Of a DNA stretch of 64,000 nt, positions 18,833-29,475 are shown piece by piece (the first letter of the stretch is position 1; each line of letters starts with the position of its first letter). Made by a program: the position numbers and the translations under genes. The notes beneath the pieces are model-generated. The model did not search any database. It saw only the letters and a list, made by a program, of their open reading frames with translations, and was not told the origin of the DNA. The stretch spans positions 496,001 through 560,000 of the forward strand of contig NZ_JANUGQ010000001.1 in NCBI RefSeq assembly GCF_024756275.1, written 5' to 3'. The DNA comes from Streptomyces pyxinae (lineage in GTDB: Bacteria > Actinomycetota > Actinomycetes > Streptomycetales > Streptomycetaceae).

Positions 18833-20332
18833 ATGGCCGGGACGAGCACACACGGGACGGGACAGCCGGAACAGCCGGAGCGACCGGGGTCGCCGGGACG
18901 GGCGGGGCAGGTGGAGCAACCACAGCAGGAGGGGCAGGCAAGGCAGCCGCGGCAAGCAGGACGGGAGGGGCGGCCGGGGCAGCACGAGGGGCTGCGGCGG
19001 ACGCTGGGATTCCGGGACCTGGTGGTCTACGGGCTCCTCTTCATCGCGCCCATGGCGCCGGTGGGCGTCTTCGGCACCCTGGACGCCAGGTCGCACGGCG
19101 CGGTCGCGCTGGTCTATCTGGTGGCGACGGTGGCGATGGCGTTCACGGCGTTCAGTTACGCGCAGATGGTGCGGGTGGCGCCGCGCGCGGGCTCGGTCTT
19201 CGCGTACGCCCGCAAGGGTCTCGGCGAGGGGCCGGGCTTCGTCGCGGGGTGGATGGCGATGCTCGACTATCTGCTGATCCCGGCGGTGGCGTACCTCTTC
19301 GCGGGGATCGCCATGGAGGCACTGGTGCCCGGGGTGAACCGCTGGATGTGGACGGCGCTGGCGGTGGTGGTGACCACGCTGCTCAACCTCTGGGGGGTAC
19401 GGGCGGCGGCCCGGGTGGGTTTCGCGGTGCTGGCCCTGGAGATCGTCGTACTGCTGGTCTTCGTGGTCGCGGCGGTGGTGGTGCTGGTCCGGGACGGGGC
19501 GCGGCGCGACTGGCTGACCCCGCTCACCGGGGACGCGGGCTTCTCGCTCGCGGCGGTGCTGGGCGCGGTGTCGGTGGCGGTGCTCTCCTATCTGGGCTTC
19601 GACGCCATCGCCTCGTTCGCCGAGGAGGTGACCGGCGGCTCGGCCCGGGTGGCGCGGGCGGTGCTGTGCTGTCTGGCGCTGGCGGGGGTGCTCTTCGTGG
19701 CGCAGACCTATCTGGTGGCGCTGCTCGAACCGGTCTCCTCGGCCCGGCTGGCGGCGGACCCGGCCGCGCAGGGCTCCGCCTTCTACGACGCCGTGGACTC
19801 CTCGGTCGGGGGCTGGCTGCACGACCTGGTGGCGGCGAGCAAGGCGATCGGGGCGGCGTTCGCGGCGCTGGCCGGGCAGGCGGCCGCCGGACGGCTTCTC
19901 TTCGCGATGGCCCGGGACCGGCGGCTGCCGCACGCGCTGGCCCGCACCGACTCCGGGGTGCCCCGGGTGGCGCTGCTGCTGGCGGCGGCGGTGACGATGG
20001 TGGCGGCGGTCTGGGCGGCCCGGCGGGACGACGGGATGGACCATCTGGTGTCGGTGGTGAACATCGGGGCGCTGACGGCGTTCGTGCTGCTGCACGCCAG
20101 TGTGGTCGGCTGGTTCGCGGTACGGCGCGGGGGCACCGGGACGCCGCCGCACTGGCTGCGGCACCTGGTCCTGCCGGTGGTGGGCGCGGCGATTCTGGTG
20201 GCGGTGATCGTGGAAGCGGCGGGCTCGGCGCAGCTGGTGGGCGCCGTCTGGCTGGCGGTCGGGCTGGTGGTGCTGACGGCCCAGCGGGGGCGGGGCCGAG
20301 GACGGAAGGCGGCGGGCGAGGGGGCCCGGTAG
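18833..20332 (+). CDS. APC-family amino acid permease
   Basis: This 499-residue protein has a 55-residue Gly/Gln/Arg-rich cytoplasmic N-terminus, then about 12 membrane helices. The consensus APC start [20 protein letters not shown], followed by [20 protein letters not shown], holds the unwound GxG-like segment of TM1. [14 protein letters not shown] in TM6 is the other substrate-site helix. The family imports amino acids or amines with protons or by exchange. Specificity cannot be assigned. It is divergent from ispH. Confidence 0.92.
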   Translation: MAGTSTHGTGQPEQPERPGSPGRAGQVEQPQQEGQARQPRQAGREGRPGQHEGLRRTLGFRDLVVYGLLFIAPMAPVGVFGTLDARSHGAVALVYLVATVAMAFTAFSYAQMVRVAPRAGSVFAYARKGLGEGPGFVAGWMAMLDYLLIPAVAYLFAGIAMEALVPGVNRWMWTALAVVVTTLLNLWGVRAAARVGFAVLALEIVVLLVFVVAAVVVLVRDGARRDWLTPLTGDAGFSLAAVLGAVSVAVLSYLGFDAIASFAEEVTGGSARVARAVLCCLALAGVLFVAQTYLVALLEPVSSARLAADPAAQGSAFYDAVDSSVGGWLHDLVAASKAIGAAFAALAGQAAAGRLLFAMARDRRLPHALARTDSGVPRVALLLAAAVTMVAAVWAARRDDGMDHLVSVVNIGALTAFVLLHASVVGWFAVRRGGTGTPPHWLRHLVLPVVGAAILVAVIVEAAGSAQLVGAVWLAVGLVVLTAQRGRGRGRKAAGEGAR

Positions 20333-20958
20333 GGCTCCTGCGGGCCTGGGCTCGGGTCGGGACCTCCCGGCCCCGGCCCCGGTCCCGGGCTGGGCGGCCG
20401 GCCCGGTGAACAGGGCGTGCCCGGCGGAGGAAGTCGGCTCCCCGGCCCGGGAGCATGAGCCCGGGGGCAGGAACTGCCCCGAGGGGCCCGGGCCCGGGGG
20501 TGCGGGTACTGCCCGGGGGCCGGACGGAGGGCGTACGACGCCGGGACGGGCCGAGGCGGGGTCGGTGGCCGGCCGGGGCACCTGGGCGGAGCCGACGTGG
20601 TGCCGGGGCAGACCGTACGGCTCCCGGCGCGCGGCGCCCGAGTCCGGGCCCGGAGCGCGGACCGTTCGCTGCCGGGGCGGCCGGCGGGCCCCGAGTCACC
20701 CGGGCCGGGGCGGTACGGCGCCGGGCCCGGCGGCCGGTGGCTGTCCCGGCGGCCCGGGCGGAGCCGGTGCGGAGCCGGACCCGGGGGCCGGGGGGGCGCA
20801 CACGGGCCGGGGCGGGAGCCACGGGGTGCCGCAGGGCGGGGTGGTACGGCTCTCAGCACGCGGGCGCCCGGACCCGGCGGCCTGGGCCGGGCCCGGACGG
20901 CGACGGGGGCGTACCGGGCGCCGGGGTGGTGTCGGTGGGGGCGCGTACGCTCGCGGGC
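20333..20958. other. GC-rich intergenic region, 626 bases
   Basis: No gene was found. Composition is extreme (runs of CCGGG and GGGCC), with the xseA promoter expected near 20900-20950. Open frames here show no family features and have coding bias on neither strand. Confidence 0.45.
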
Positions 20959-22164
20959 ATGGCTCTTCACACGTCGCCCGAAGCCGCCCTGCCCGTCGGT
21001 GAGGTGTCCCGGCTGATCGGGGGCTGGATCGACCGGCTGGGCGCGGTCTGGGTGGAGGGGCAGATCACCCAGCTGTCCCGGCGGCCGGGGGCCGGGGTCG
21101 TCTTTCTGACGCTGCGGGACCCCTCGTACGACATCTCGGTCGGCGTCACCTGCTACCGCCAGGTCTTCGACGCGGTCGCGGATGTCGTCAGCGAGGGCGC
21201 CCGGGTGGTGGTGCACGCCAAGCCGGAGTGGTACGCGCCGCGCGGCCAGCTGTCGCTGCGGGCGGCGGAGATCCGGCCGGTCGGCATCGGGGAGCTGCTG
21301 GCCCGGCTGGAGCAGCTGAAGCGGACGCTCGGCCGGGAGGGGCTGTTCGCGGCCGAGCGGAAGCGGCCGCTGCCGTTTCTGCCGCAGCTGATCGGCCTGG
21401 TCTGCGGGCGGGCCTCGGCGGCCGAGCGGGATGTGCTGGAGAACGCCCGCCGCCGGTGGCCGGCCGTCCGGTTCGAGGTGCGGAACGTCCCGGTGCAGGG
21501 CGTCCACGCGGTGCCGCAGGTGGTGCGGGCAGTCCAGGAGCTGGACGGCCACGCCGGGGTGGACGTGATCATCGTGGCGCGCGGCGGCGGCAGCGTGGAG
21601 GACCTGCTGCCGTTCTCGGACGAGCAGCTGATCCGGGCGGTGGCGGACTGCCGTACCCCGGTCGTGTCGGCCATCGGCCATGAACCGGACGCCCCCCTGC
21701 TCGACCTGGTGGCCGATCTGCGCGCCTCCACCCCGACCGACGCGGCGAAGAAGGTCGTCCCCGATGTGGGCGAGGAGCTGGAGCGGGTGCGGCTGCTGCG
21801 GGACCGGGCGCTGCGCACCGTCCGGGGGGTGCTGGACCGGGAGGAGCGGGGGCTGGCGCACGCGCTGGCCCGGCCGGTGATGGAGCGGCCGGAGCGGATG
21901 GTGGCCGAGCGCGAGGCGGAGGTGGACGCACTGGTGGCGCGGAGCCGCCGGGTGCTGGGCCATCTGCTGGACCGGGCCGACTCCGAGCTGGCGCACACCC
22001 GCGCCCGGGTGGTGGCCCTCTCCCCCGCCGCGACCCTGGAGCGCGGCTACGCGGTGCTCCAGCGCCCGGACGGCGGGGTGGTGCGCTCCCCCGGCGAGGT
22101 CGTCCCGGAGCAGACGCTGCGGGCCCGGGTGGCGGAGGGCGAGTTCACGGTACGGGTGGACTGA
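20959..22164 (+). CDS. xseA: exodeoxyribonuclease VII large subunit
   Basis: The ATG at 20959 gives 401 residues. An N-terminal OB fold ([31 protein letters not shown]) binds single-stranded DNA. The catalytic domain includes [40 protein letters not shown] and [21 protein letters not shown] helical C-terminal region and [20 protein letters not shown] complete it. With XseB it degrades single-stranded DNA during repair. It lies in line with xseB, 116 bases apart. Confidence 0.96.
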   Translation: MALHTSPEAALPVGEVSRLIGGWIDRLGAVWVEGQITQLSRRPGAGVVFLTLRDPSYDISVGVTCYRQVFDAVADVVSEGARVVVHAKPEWYAPRGQLSLRAAEIRPVGIGELLARLEQLKRTLGREGLFAAERKRPLPFLPQLIGLVCGRASAAERDVLENARRRWPAVRFEVRNVPVQGVHAVPQVVRAVQELDGHAGVDVIIVARGGGSVEDLLPFSDEQLIRAVADCRTPVVSAIGHEPDAPLLDLVADLRASTPTDAAKKVVPDVGEELERVRLLRDRALRTVRGVLDREERGLAHALARPVMERPERMVAEREAEVDALVARSRRVLGHLLDRADSELAHTRARVVALSPAATLERGYAVLQRPDGGVVRSPGEVVPEQTLRARVAEGEFTVRVD

Positions 22165-22167
22165 CCC

Positions 22168-22236
22168 GGATCGGACCCGGACCCGGACCCGTACACGGAC
22201 CCATACACGGACCCGGACCCGGACAGGGACCCGGGT
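22168..22236. repeat. short ACCCGG/ACACGG repeats between xseA and xseB
   Basis: Units of CGGACC, GTACACGGACCC and ATACACGGACCC are repeated with small changes in the xseA-xseB gap. They may form weak hairpins. No function is evident. Confidence 0.5.
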
Positions 22237-22280
22237 ACGCCCCCGGGGAGGTGTCGTACGCCGCCCTTACTGTGGAGCCC

Positions 22281-22562
22281 ATGGCAGCCAACACCACGGA
22301 CGCGACGGATACGACAGCGGACACACACACGGACGCGGGTGCGGAGACGGCGCTCGGGTACGAGCAGGCGCGCGACGAGCTGATCGATGTCGTCCGCCGG
22401 CTGGAGGCGGGCGGCACCACGCTGGAGGAGTCGCTGGCCCTGTGGGAGCGGGGCGAGGAGCTGGCCAGGGTGTGCCGGCACTGGCTGGAGGGTGCCCGGG
22501 CCCGGCTGGACGCGGCGCTGGCGGCACCGGAGGAGGACGAAGGCGGCGCCGGGGAGGAATGA
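22281..22562 (+). CDS. xseB: exodeoxyribonuclease VII small subunit
   Basis: The ATG at 22281 gives 93 residues. The core [56 protein letters not shown] is the helical hairpin of the XseB family, which bundles around the large-subunit helices. A Thr/Asp-rich N-terminus and an acidic tail are typical in streptomycetes. A longer start at 22251 would add residues outside the family. It acts with XseA. Confidence 0.94.
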   Translation: MAANTTDATDTTADTHTDAGAETALGYEQARDELIDVVRRLEAGGTTLEESLALWERGEELARVCRHWLEGARARLDAALAAPEEDEGGAGEE

Positions 22563-22645
22563 GACGGGGACACCCGGCGTTACGGAGGACAGCTTTACGG
22601 AGGACCCCTCCGTCTATGAGCTCAGTCACCCGGACCCCGGTTTAG

Positions 22646-22675
22646 TTGAAAGTTAACCAATCATGGGGGTACGGT
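22646..22675 (+). promoter_or_regulatory. HrdB-like promoter of the reductase gene
   Basis: TTGAAA (22646-22651) and TACGGT (22670-22675) are separated by 18 bases in an AT-rich patch. This fits the streptomycete vegetative consensus TTGAC-N16-18-TANNNT. The start codon lies 40 bases on. Confidence 0.55.
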
Positions 22676-22714
22676 GGAATCACTGCCCACCTGGCACCGT
22701 GAAAGGTATGAAGC

Positions 22715-23305
22715 ATGTCCCTCGTTCTTGACCCCGCCGCCCAGGACCTCCTCTTCCGCGAGGCCCGGACCGCCAACGCGTTCACCGACGAGCCGGTGAC
22801 CGACGAGCAGATGCAGGCGATCTACGACCTGGTCAAGTACGGGCCGACCGCCTTCAACCAGACGCCGCTGCGGGTCGTGCTGGTCCGTTCCGCCGAGGCC
22901 CGCGAGCGCCTGCTGCCGCACATGGCCGAGGGCAACCGCCCGAAGACCGCGAGCGCCCCGCTGGTGGCGATCCTGGCCGCGGACAACGAGTTCCACGAGG
23001 AGCTCCCGGCACTGTTCCCGCACTTCCCGCAGGCCAAGGACGTGTTCTTCGGCGAGCGCCCGGCCCGCGAGAACTCCGCCCTGCTGAACGCCGCCCTCCA
23101 GGCCGCGTACTTCATCGTGGGCGTCCGCGCCGCCGGCCTGGCCGCCGGCCCGATGACCGGCTTCGACCCGGCGGGCCTGCAGAAGGAGTTCCTGGACGGC
23201 GACCACACCCCCCTGATGGTCGTCAACATCGGCCGCCCGGCCGAGAACGCCTGGTTCCCGCGCAGCCCGCGGCTCGCCTACGACGACGTGATCAAGACCG
23301 TCTGA
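22715..23305 (+). CDS. malonic semialdehyde reductase-like nitroreductase-family protein
   Basis: This 196-residue protein belongs to the RutE/malonic semialdehyde reductase branch of the nitroreductase fold: NAFTDEPVTDEQMQAIYDLV, KYGPTAFNQTPLRVVLVRS and AAYFIVGVRAAGLAAGPMTG. It should bind FMN and NAD(P)H as a dimer. The physiological substrate may be malonic semialdehyde or another aldehyde or quinone. It is a single gene behind its own promoter. The ATG at 22715 gives the expected N-terminus MSLVLDPAAQDLLFREARTA. Confidence 0.9.
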   Translation: MSLVLDPAAQDLLFREARTANAFTDEPVTDEQMQAIYDLVKYGPTAFNQTPLRVVLVRSAEARERLLPHMAEGNRPKTASAPLVAILAADNEFHEELPALFPHFPQAKDVFFGERPARENSALLNAALQAAYFIVGVRAAGLAAGPMTGFDPAGLQKEFLDGDHTPLMVVNIGRPAENAWFPRSPRLAYDDVIKTV

Positions 23306-23463
23306 CCCGGTCCGCCCGGCCGGGCGGACCCCATGGACCGGCGGCCCCGGACACCCAGCCCCCCTCGGTGTCCGGGGCCGTCGTCATGCGTATCCGTGTC
23401 GTGCGGAGCCGGGGCCAGGACCGGGGGCCAGGGGCCCGGATCACCGCCCGGCGTGGGCCGGGG

Positions 23464-24066
23464 TCACAGCCCGGCGGAAGCTGCGGGAGCCGGGAAGGCC
23501 GAGGACACCGGGGCCGCCGGGGCCGCCGGAGAGGCGGCCGGGGACGGCTTCCCGGTCTCCAGCGCCGCCGCCATCTCGGCGAGCCGGTCGGCCGACGCGG
23601 TGCCGGTCACCACGGTGGTGACGCCGTTCTCCCGGAGCACCAGGGCGTCGTACTTCGAGCCCTCGAAGTGCTGCCAGGCGCGTCCGCCCACCTGCCGGGT
23701 CTTCCCGGTGTCGGCCGCCTCGTGGGTGACCCGGGCGATGTACTTGGCCGGGGCCGCCGTGGACTGCTCCACCGCCACGTACTGGCGCTCCGGGGTGAGG
23801 AATCCGAGGTGCCAGGCGTCACCGCTCCGGCGCTTGTACGAGACCGAGGTCGGCGTCCACTCGCCGGGGAGGCCCTCCGGGGCGACCACCGGGTACGGGG
23901 CGGCGCGCTGGGCCGTCAGCAGCTCCACCCGGTAGTCCACCGGCTTGATCGGGTCCGCCGTGTCGTCGTGCGGGACGAAGAGATAGATCACGCCGGCCGC
24001 GGCGCAGATGACCGCCATCGACTGGAACATCCCGCGCACTGTCTGCTTGCCTCGCATACCTGCCAC
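23464..24066 (-). CDS. DUF4245 membrane-anchored protein
   Basis: This 200-residue protein has one N-terminal membrane helix (QSMAVICAAAGVIYLFVPHD) and an external domain with PIKPVDYRVELLTAQRAAPY and GLPGEWTPTSVSYKRRSGDA, which match DUF4245. Function is unknown; the family is envelope-located in actinobacteria. The tail from about residue 170 is Ala/Pro-rich. An alternative start is the ATG three codons down (24057). It is divergent from glpX and shares its upstream region. Confidence 0.88.
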   Translation of the reverse strand: MAGMRGKQTVRGMFQSMAVICAAAGVIYLFVPHDDTADPIKPVDYRVELLTAQRAAPYPVVAPEGLPGEWTPTSVSYKRRSGDAWHLGFLTPERQYVAVEQSTAAPAKYIARVTHEAADTGKTRQVGGRAWQHFEGSKYDALVLRENGVTTVVTGTASADRLAEMAAALETGKPSPAASPAAPAAPVSSAFPAPAASAGL

Positions 24067-24112
24067 GTCCCTATGGTCGCATCAGGGCCCCCTGCTCATC
24101 CGTGGGCCCCTC

Positions 24113-24141
24113 TGCTCAATATGTCGACGTACCGATAGAGT
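24113..24141 (+). promoter_or_regulatory. candidate glpX promoter
   Basis: TGCTCA and TAGAGT are separated by 17 bases about 50 bases before the glpX start. The -10 fits TANNNT and the -35 is poor. A direct repeat of GGGCCCC..TGCTCA lies across it. Confidence 0.35.
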
Positions 24142-24192
24142 CGTCAGCACCCTCATCACCACGGCCGTCGCCGTACAGAAAGGTGCGCCTCG

Positions 24193-25224
24193 ATGACCGA
24201 GCACCACCTCCCGTCCGAACTCGAGGTCTCGCCGGAGGCCCCCGACCGCAACCTCGCCCTGGAGCTGGTACGGGTCACCGAGGCCGCCGCCATGGCAGCC
24301 GGCCGTTGGGTCGGCCGGGGCGACAAGAACGGCGCCGACGGCGCGGCGGTGAACGCCATGCGCACGCTCGTCTCGACCGTCTCGATGAACGGCGTGGTCG
24401 TCATCGGCGAGGGCGAGAAGGACGAGGCGCCCATGCTCTACAACGGCGAGCGCATCGGTGACGGCACCGGGGCCGAGGTGGACATCGCCGTGGACCCGAT
24501 CGACGGCACCACGCTCAACGCCAAGGGCATGCCGAACGCCATCGCCGTACTGGCGGCCGCCGACCGGGGCACCATGTTCGACCCCTCGGCCGTCTTCTAC
24601 ATGGACAAGCTGGTCACCGGCCCGGAGGCCGCCGACTACGTGGACATCAACGCCCCGGTGGCGGTGAACATCCGCCGGGTGGCCAAGGCGAAGCACTCCT
24701 CCCCGGAGGACGTGACCGTGGTGATCCTGGACCGCCCCCGCCACGAGGGGATCGTCAAGGAGATCCGGGAGACCGGCGCCCGCATCAAGTTCATCTCCGA
24801 CGGCGACGTGGCCGGCTCGATCATGGCCGTCCGCGAGGGCACCGGCGTCGATCTGCTGATGGGCATCGGCGGTACGCCCGAGGGCATCATCAGCGCCTGT
24901 GCGATCAAGTGCCTGGGCGGCGTGATCCAGGGCAAGCTGTGGCCCAAGGACGAGGACGAGCGCAACCGGGCGATCGAGGCGGGCCACGACCTGGACCGGG
25001 TGCTCTCCACCAACGACCTGGTCGGTGGCGAGAACGTGTTCTTCGTCGCCACCGGCATCACCGACGGCGAGCTGCTGCGCGGGGTCCGGTACCGCGCCGA
25101 GACCGCGACCACCCAGTCGCTGGTGATGCGCTCGAAGTCCGGCACCATCCGGCAGATCGACTCCACGCACCGGCTGTCCAAGCTGCGCGCCTACAGCAAG
25201 ATCGACTTCGACCGGGCGAAGTAG
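24193..25224 (+). CDS. glpX: fructose-1,6-bisphosphatase, class II
   Basis: This 343-residue enzyme of gluconeogenesis removes the C1 phosphate of fructose-1,6-bisphosphate. Family motifs are GAVNAMR-type [34 protein letters not shown], the metal site [13 protein letters not shown], and [20 protein letters not shown]. The ribosome site GAAAGGTG precedes the ATG. It complements glycolytic genes such as ppgK further left and is convergent with the whiB-like gene. Confidence 0.96.
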   Translation: MTEHHLPSELEVSPEAPDRNLALELVRVTEAAAMAAGRWVGRGDKNGADGAAVNAMRTLVSTVSMNGVVVIGEGEKDEAPMLYNGERIGDGTGAEVDIAVDPIDGTTLNAKGMPNAIAVLAAADRGTMFDPSAVFYMDKLVTGPEAADYVDINAPVAVNIRRVAKAKHSSPEDVTVVILDRPRHEGIVKEIRETGARIKFISDGDVAGSIMAVREGTGVDLLMGIGGTPEGIISACAIKCLGGVIQGKLWPKDEDERNRAIEAGHDLDRVLSTNDLVGGENVFFVATGITDGELLRGVRYRAETATTQSLVMRSKSGTIRQIDSTHRLSKLRAYSKIDFDRAK

Positions 25225-25583
25225 CGTCCGCACCCGGGCCGCCGCTGAGCAGGAACGATCCTGCGGGCGGTCCGGGCGGTCACGCCGTTCGCCCGACGCC
25301 CGGCGCGCGACCCGGGAGGTCCGGACGGCCGGTCAGCCGGCTGCCCGGCGCGCGGCCCGGGCGGTGGCACGGAAACGGAAGGGGCGCCCCGCCTGCCGTG
25401 GCGGGGCGCCCCTTCCGTGTGATCGGCTGTTCCGTGATCGGCCGTTCGGCGAGTGGCCGTCCCGTACCCGGCCGTCCCGCGAGGCGACCGCCCCGTACCC
25501 GCGTACGGATCGGTCCGGCGGGTTCGCCCGACAGATGGGTCCGGCGGGTCGGTCGAGCGGTCAGGCGGGCGGTGCCCGGGTCG
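25225..25583. other. glpX to whiB-like intergenic region
   Basis: There are 359 bases between convergent genes with no coding content. It holds one strong hairpin (25375-25418) and otherwise GC-rich spacer. Confidence 0.5.
25375..25418. terminator. perfect 19-bp hairpin terminator
   Basis: ACGGAAGGGGCGCCCCGCC, loop TGCCGT, and its exact complement. It lies between convergent glpX and the whiB-like gene and should end both transcripts. Confidence 0.85.
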
Positions 25584-25958
25584 TCAGCCGGCCGCCGCTA
25601 TCTGGGCGCCCGACGAGGCCGCCTTCTTCAGCTCCACCTCCCGGCGCCGCCGCCGGGCGAGCACCACCCGGCGCTCGGCCGCCGTGAGGCCGCCCCAGAC
25701 CCCGTACGGCTCCGGCTGGAGCAGCGCGTGCTCGCGGCACTCGATCATGACCGGGCAGCGGGCGCAGACCCGCTTGGCGGCCTCTTCCCGCGCCAGCCGG
25801 GCGGCCGTCGGCTCCTTGGAGGGGGCGAAGAACAACCCCGCTTCGTCCCGGCGGCAGACCGCTTCCGTGTGCCAGGGCCCGTCCTGGTCCTCGCGCGGGG
25901 GGACGCGCTGGGCCGGTGCGGCGGCGGCCTGGAGGGGCTGATGCGGCAGTTGCAGCAC
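25584..25958 (-). CDS. WhiB-like iron-sulphur regulator
   Basis: This 124-residue protein has the four conserved cysteines of the Wbl family: TEAVCRRDEAGLFF, then VCARCPVMIECREHALLQPE. It also has the G(V/I)WGG turn PYGVWGGLTAAERRVVLARR and a basic C-terminus. Wbl proteins hold a 4Fe-4S cluster and bind region 4 of the primary sigma factor to redirect transcription. Being next to glpX suggests the WblI position in S. coelicolor, from memory only. The N-terminus has a Gln/Pro-rich tail. Confidence 0.93.
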   Translation of the reverse strand: MLQLPHQPLQAAAAPAQRVPPREDQDGPWHTEAVCRRDEAGLFFAPSKEPTAARLAREEAAKRVCARCPVMIECREHALLQPEPYGVWGGLTAAERRVVLARRRRREVELKKAASSGAQIAAAG

Positions 25959-26166
25959 GGTCTACTCCTGACGACGGCTTCGCGAGTGAGCGAGAGGCGA
26001 TGCAGCAAGCCTTACCCGCTGTGCGTGCGCCTATGCCGTGCGTGGCCCCGCGTCCCGGTGCGCGGGGGCGCGGGTGGCCGGAAATCGACCGCGCGCCCGG
26101 CTCCGGCGCCGTCCCCCGCGCCCCGGAGGGCCCCCCGGGGTCAAGTGCGCCGGGCGGAGCGGTGGT

Positions 26167-26832
26167 TCAGCCGCCGAGGTGCTTGCGCATCCGGGCGTGC
26201 AGGTCCGCGATGAGCTTGCCGCGCCGGGGGCGGGCGTCGACGCTGCCGAAGACCGCCCAGCCGTTGACCACCACCACCGGCGCCTCCGGGTCGGCGGCCT
26301 CCAGGTTCCGCACGTCGAAGCTGCCGAAGACCCCGGTGCCGTTGCCGCGCAGCGAGATGTTCTCCGGGACCCGGATGTCCACGCTGCCGAAGACGGAGGT
26401 GGCGCTGATGGTGGTCAGGCGCTGGGTGAAGAGCGCCTCGGTGAGATCGATCTCGACGCTGCCGAAGAGCGAGAAGGCGTGGGTCCTGCGGCCGATCCGC
26501 CAGCGGCCCTTCCGGGTGGTGGCGGAGAAGACGGCGACCAGCTTCTCGGCCGGCTCCCCCGTCCCCTCGGGCAGGTTCCACCGCTGGGGCCCGGGCTCGC
26601 GGGCCGGAGCGGCGGCGGGGAGGTCCCGGACGAGGGGTTCGAGCTCCCCCACGGTCTTGGCGCGGTACACGGCGTCGATCCGCTCCCCGTGCTCCTGCGC
26701 GTCGAGCCGCCCCTCGGCCAGGGCGTCCCGCAGGATGTCCGCGACGCGATCCCGGTCGGCGTCCGAGGCCCGGAGGGAGCCGCCGGGCCCTGCGGGGGCG
26801 GCGGAGTGCGGAGGCTGCTTTTCGAGGTCCAC
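26167..26832 (-). CDS. DUF1707 and LiaF-like C-terminal domain protein
   Basis: This 221-residue protein opens with a DUF1707 motif (LRASDADRDRVADILRDALA, EGRLDAQEHGERIDAVYRAK). A C-terminal beta-helical region of the cell-wall-active-antibiotic-response type follows, with repeats FSLFGSVEIDL, TSVFGSVDIRV, TGVFGSFDVRN and WAVFGSVDARP. No membrane helix is seen, so it may act at the inner face of the membrane. The regular VFGSVD repeats are a striking feature. It is a single gene. Confidence 0.85.
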   Translation of the reverse strand: MDLEKQPPHSAAPAGPGGSLRASDADRDRVADILRDALAEGRLDAQEHGERIDAVYRAKTVGELEPLVRDLPAAAPAREPGPQRWNLPEGTGEPAEKLVAVFSATTRKGRWRIGRRTHAFSLFGSVEIDLTEALFTQRLTTISATSVFGSVDIRVPENISLRGNGTGVFGSFDVRNLEAADPEAPVVVVNGWAVFGSVDARPRRGKLIADLHARMRKHLGG

Positions 26833-27555
26833 GGAAGCAGCCTAGCGAAACGCGATAGATCGCGACCAGGGGACGTACGGCGGCCCTTCGCGCCCGCGCC
26901 CCCCGTCCCATGGCCCAGTCGCACCCATCCGCCCTCTGCCTCGCCGGCCGCCTCGCCGGCCGGCGACGGAGCCGTACGACGGCGCACGGAGCACATGGAC
27001 GGAAGGTGCCGCCGGCGGAGCAGTACCGGAGACCGGGCCGGGCGCCGGACCGGGCCGGGAAACGGAGCCGGACCGGCCGCCGAACCGGGCCCGGCCGGAA
27101 GACCCCGGCGGTACAGCCGGGGCGGGTGAGGAACCCGGCCAGAGAAGCCGCCCACGGCCGGCCGCCGGGGGTGTACCGCCGGGACCGGCCGTGGAACCGG
27201 ACCCGGCCGACGGAGGCATACCCCGTGGTCGGGGCCGGTCGACGGGGGCGTATCGCAGAACCGCGCCGGAGAACCAGGACGGATCGGTCCGGGCCGGCCG
27301 CCCGGGGCAGTGTGACCGGGCCGGGAGGGCGCCGGACCGGCCGGGGCGCGCTCTCGAACCGGGCCGGAGAACCACGCCGAACCGGGTGGAACCCGGCCGT
27401 CCCGGGCGTACCGCGCGGCGGGACATACCGCACGGACCCGGTGGGCGACAAGTGAGCCTGACCTTACCCGGATGGGCGAAAGCGCCCGTTCTACGCTGGG
27501 GAACGCGCCGCCAAAGGGGGCGGTGCCGCTGTCCGGCCCGTGAGGATTGACCGTC
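26833..27555. other. 723-base intergenic region before the class I fumarase
   Basis: No gene is supported. From 27000 to 27420 the sequence is built of loosely repeated GACCGGGCCGG and GGAACCGGACCCGG units. At 27474-27487 GGGCGAAAGCGCCC forms a small hairpin about 70 bases before the fumarase start and could be in its leader. The fumarase promoter should lie between 27440 and 27520. Confidence 0.45.
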
Positions 27556-29265
27556 ATGCCCGCTGAGTCCCGTCCGTCCCAGCCTGAGTTCGCGTACACC
27601 GATCTGCTCCCCCTGGGGGAGGACACCACGCCCTACCGGCTGGTGACCGCCGAGGGCGTCTCCACCTTCGAGGCCGGCGGCCGTACGTTCCTCCAGGTCG
27701 AGCCGGAGGCGCTGCGGACCCTGGCGGCCGAGGCGATCCACGACATCCAGCACTATCTGCGCCCGGCCCACCTGGCGCAGCTGCGGCGGATCATCGACGA
27801 CCCGGAGGCGTCGTCCAACGACAAGTTCGTCGCGCTCGACCTGCTGAAGAACGCCAACATCGCCGCCGCCGGGGTGCTCCCGATGTGCCAGGACACCGGC
27901 ACCGCGATCGTCATGGGCAAGCGCGGGCAGCACGTGCTGACCTCCGGCGAGGACGAGAAGGCGCTCTCCCGGGGCATCCACGACGCGTACACCCGGCTCA
28001 ACCTGCGCTACTCGCAGATGGCTCCGCTCACCATGTGGGAGGAGAAGAACACCGGCACCAACCTGCCGGCCCAGATCGAGCTGTACGCCACCGACGGCGG
28101 CGCGTACAAGTTCCTGTTCATGGCCAAGGGCGGCGGCTCGGCCAACAAGTCGTTCCTGTACCAGGAGACCAAGGCGGTCCTCAACGAGGCCTCGCTGATG
28201 AAGTTCCTGGAGGAGAAGATCCGCTCGCTCGGTACGGCCGCCTGCCCGCCGTACCACCTGGCGATCGTGGTCGGCGGCACCAGCGCCGAGTTCGCGCTGA
28301 AGACCGCGAAGTACGCCTCCGCCCACTACCTGGACGCACTGCCGGGCCAGGGCTCGGAGCTGGGCCACGGCTTCCGGGACGAGGAGCTGGAGAAGAAGGT
28401 CTTCGAGCTGACCCAGAGGATCGGTATCGGCGCCCAGTTCGGCGGTAAGTACTTCTGCCACGACGTCCGGGTGGTGCGGCTCCCCCGGCACGGCGCCTCG
28501 CTGCCGGTGGCGATCGCCGTCTCCTGCTCGGCCGACCGCCAGGCCGTCGCGAAGATCACCGCCGAGGGCGTCTTCCTGGAGCAGCTGGAGACCGACCCGG
28601 CGCGCTTCCTGCCCGACACCACCGACGAGCAGCTGGAGCAGGGCGGCGGGGGCGAGGCGGCCGGGGACGTGGTGCGGATCGACCTCAACCGGCCGATGGA
28701 CGAGATCCTCGCCGAGCTGACCCGGCACCCGGTCAAGACCCGGCTCTCGCTGAGCGGCCCGCTGGTGGTGGCGCGGGACATCGCGCACGCCAAGATCAAG
28801 GAGCGGCTGGACGCGGGCGAGGAGATGCCGGGCTACCTCAAGGACCACCCGGTCTACTACGCGGGCCCGGCCAAGACGCCCGAGGGGTACGCCTCCGGTT
28901 CCTTCGGCCCGACCACGGCCGGGCGGATGGACTCGTACGTCGAGCAGTTCCAGGCGGCGGGCGGCTCCAAGGTCATGCTGGCCAAGGGCAACCGCTCCCA
29001 GCAGGTCACCGACGCCTGCGGGGCGCACGGCGGCTTCTACCTGGGCTCGATCGGCGGTCCGGCCGCCCGGCTGGCGCAGGACTGCATCAAGAAGGTCGAG
29101 GTCCTGGAGTACCCGGAGCTCGGCATGGAGGCGGTCTGGAAGATCGAGGTCGAGGACTTCCCGGCGTTCATCGTGGTGGACGACAAGGGCAACGACTTCT
29201 TCCAGGACCCGGCGCCCGCCCCCACCTTCACCTCCATCCCGGTCCGGGGCCCGGGACTCGGCTGA
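27556..29265 (+). CDS. class I fumarate hydratase (FumA-type, 4Fe-4S)
   Basis: The ATG at 27556 follows GTGAGG and gives 569 residues. Cluster cysteines appear in [23 protein letters not shown] and VAVSC-type [10 protein letters not shown]. Substrate motifs include [11 protein letters not shown] and the C-terminal beta domain [20 protein letters not shown], with [20 protein letters not shown]. It interconverts fumarate and malate in the TCA cycle and is oxygen-sensitive. A class II enzyme is encoded 1.9 kb downstream, so the cell has an iron-dependent and an iron-free version. Confidence 0.95.
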   Translation: MPAESRPSQPEFAYTDLLPLGEDTTPYRLVTAEGVSTFEAGGRTFLQVEPEALRTLAAEAIHDIQHYLRPAHLAQLRRIIDDPEASSNDKFVALDLLKNANIAAAGVLPMCQDTGTAIVMGKRGQHVLTSGEDEKALSRGIHDAYTRLNLRYSQMAPLTMWEEKNTGTNLPAQIELYATDGGAYKFLFMAKGGGSANKSFLYQETKAVLNEASLMKFLEEKIRSLGTAACPPYHLAIVVGGTSAEFALKTAKYASAHYLDALPGQGSELGHGFRDEELEKKVFELTQRIGIGAQFGGKYFCHDVRVVRLPRHGASLPVAIAVSCSADRQAVAKITAEGVFLEQLETDPARFLPDTTDEQLEQGGGGEAAGDVVRIDLNRPMDEILAELTRHPVKTRLSLSGPLVVARDIAHAKIKERLDAGEEMPGYLKDHPVYYAGPAKTPEGYASGSFGPTTAGRMDSYVEQFQAAGGSKVMLAKGNRSQQVTDACGAHGGFYLGSIGGPAARLAQDCIKKVEVLEYPELGMEAVWKIEVEDFPAFIVVDDKGNDFFQDPAPAPTFTSIPVRGPGLG

Positions 29266-29266
29266 C

Positions 29267-29281
29267 CCCCGCCGGGCGGGG
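29267..29281. terminator. short hairpin between convergent genes
   Basis: CCCCGC, loop CGG, GCGGGG directly follows the fumarase stop, with further GC inverted repeats after it. It may terminate the fumarase transcript. Confidence 0.4.
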
Positions 29282-29475
29282 ACCGGGTCCGGCTGATCCC
29301 TGGTGGGCCCGGGCCCCGGCCGTCCGGATGGGCGGCCCGAACCCGGGGCCCGGCTGACGACCCTGGCGCCCGGTCCCAGGGCCTTGGCCGACGGTCCGGG
29401 GCTCGGCGCGCCGGGCCCCGGAGCCGCCCGCCGCCGATGACGCCCCGAGCCGGGAGGCCCGGCGGCGCGGCGCGG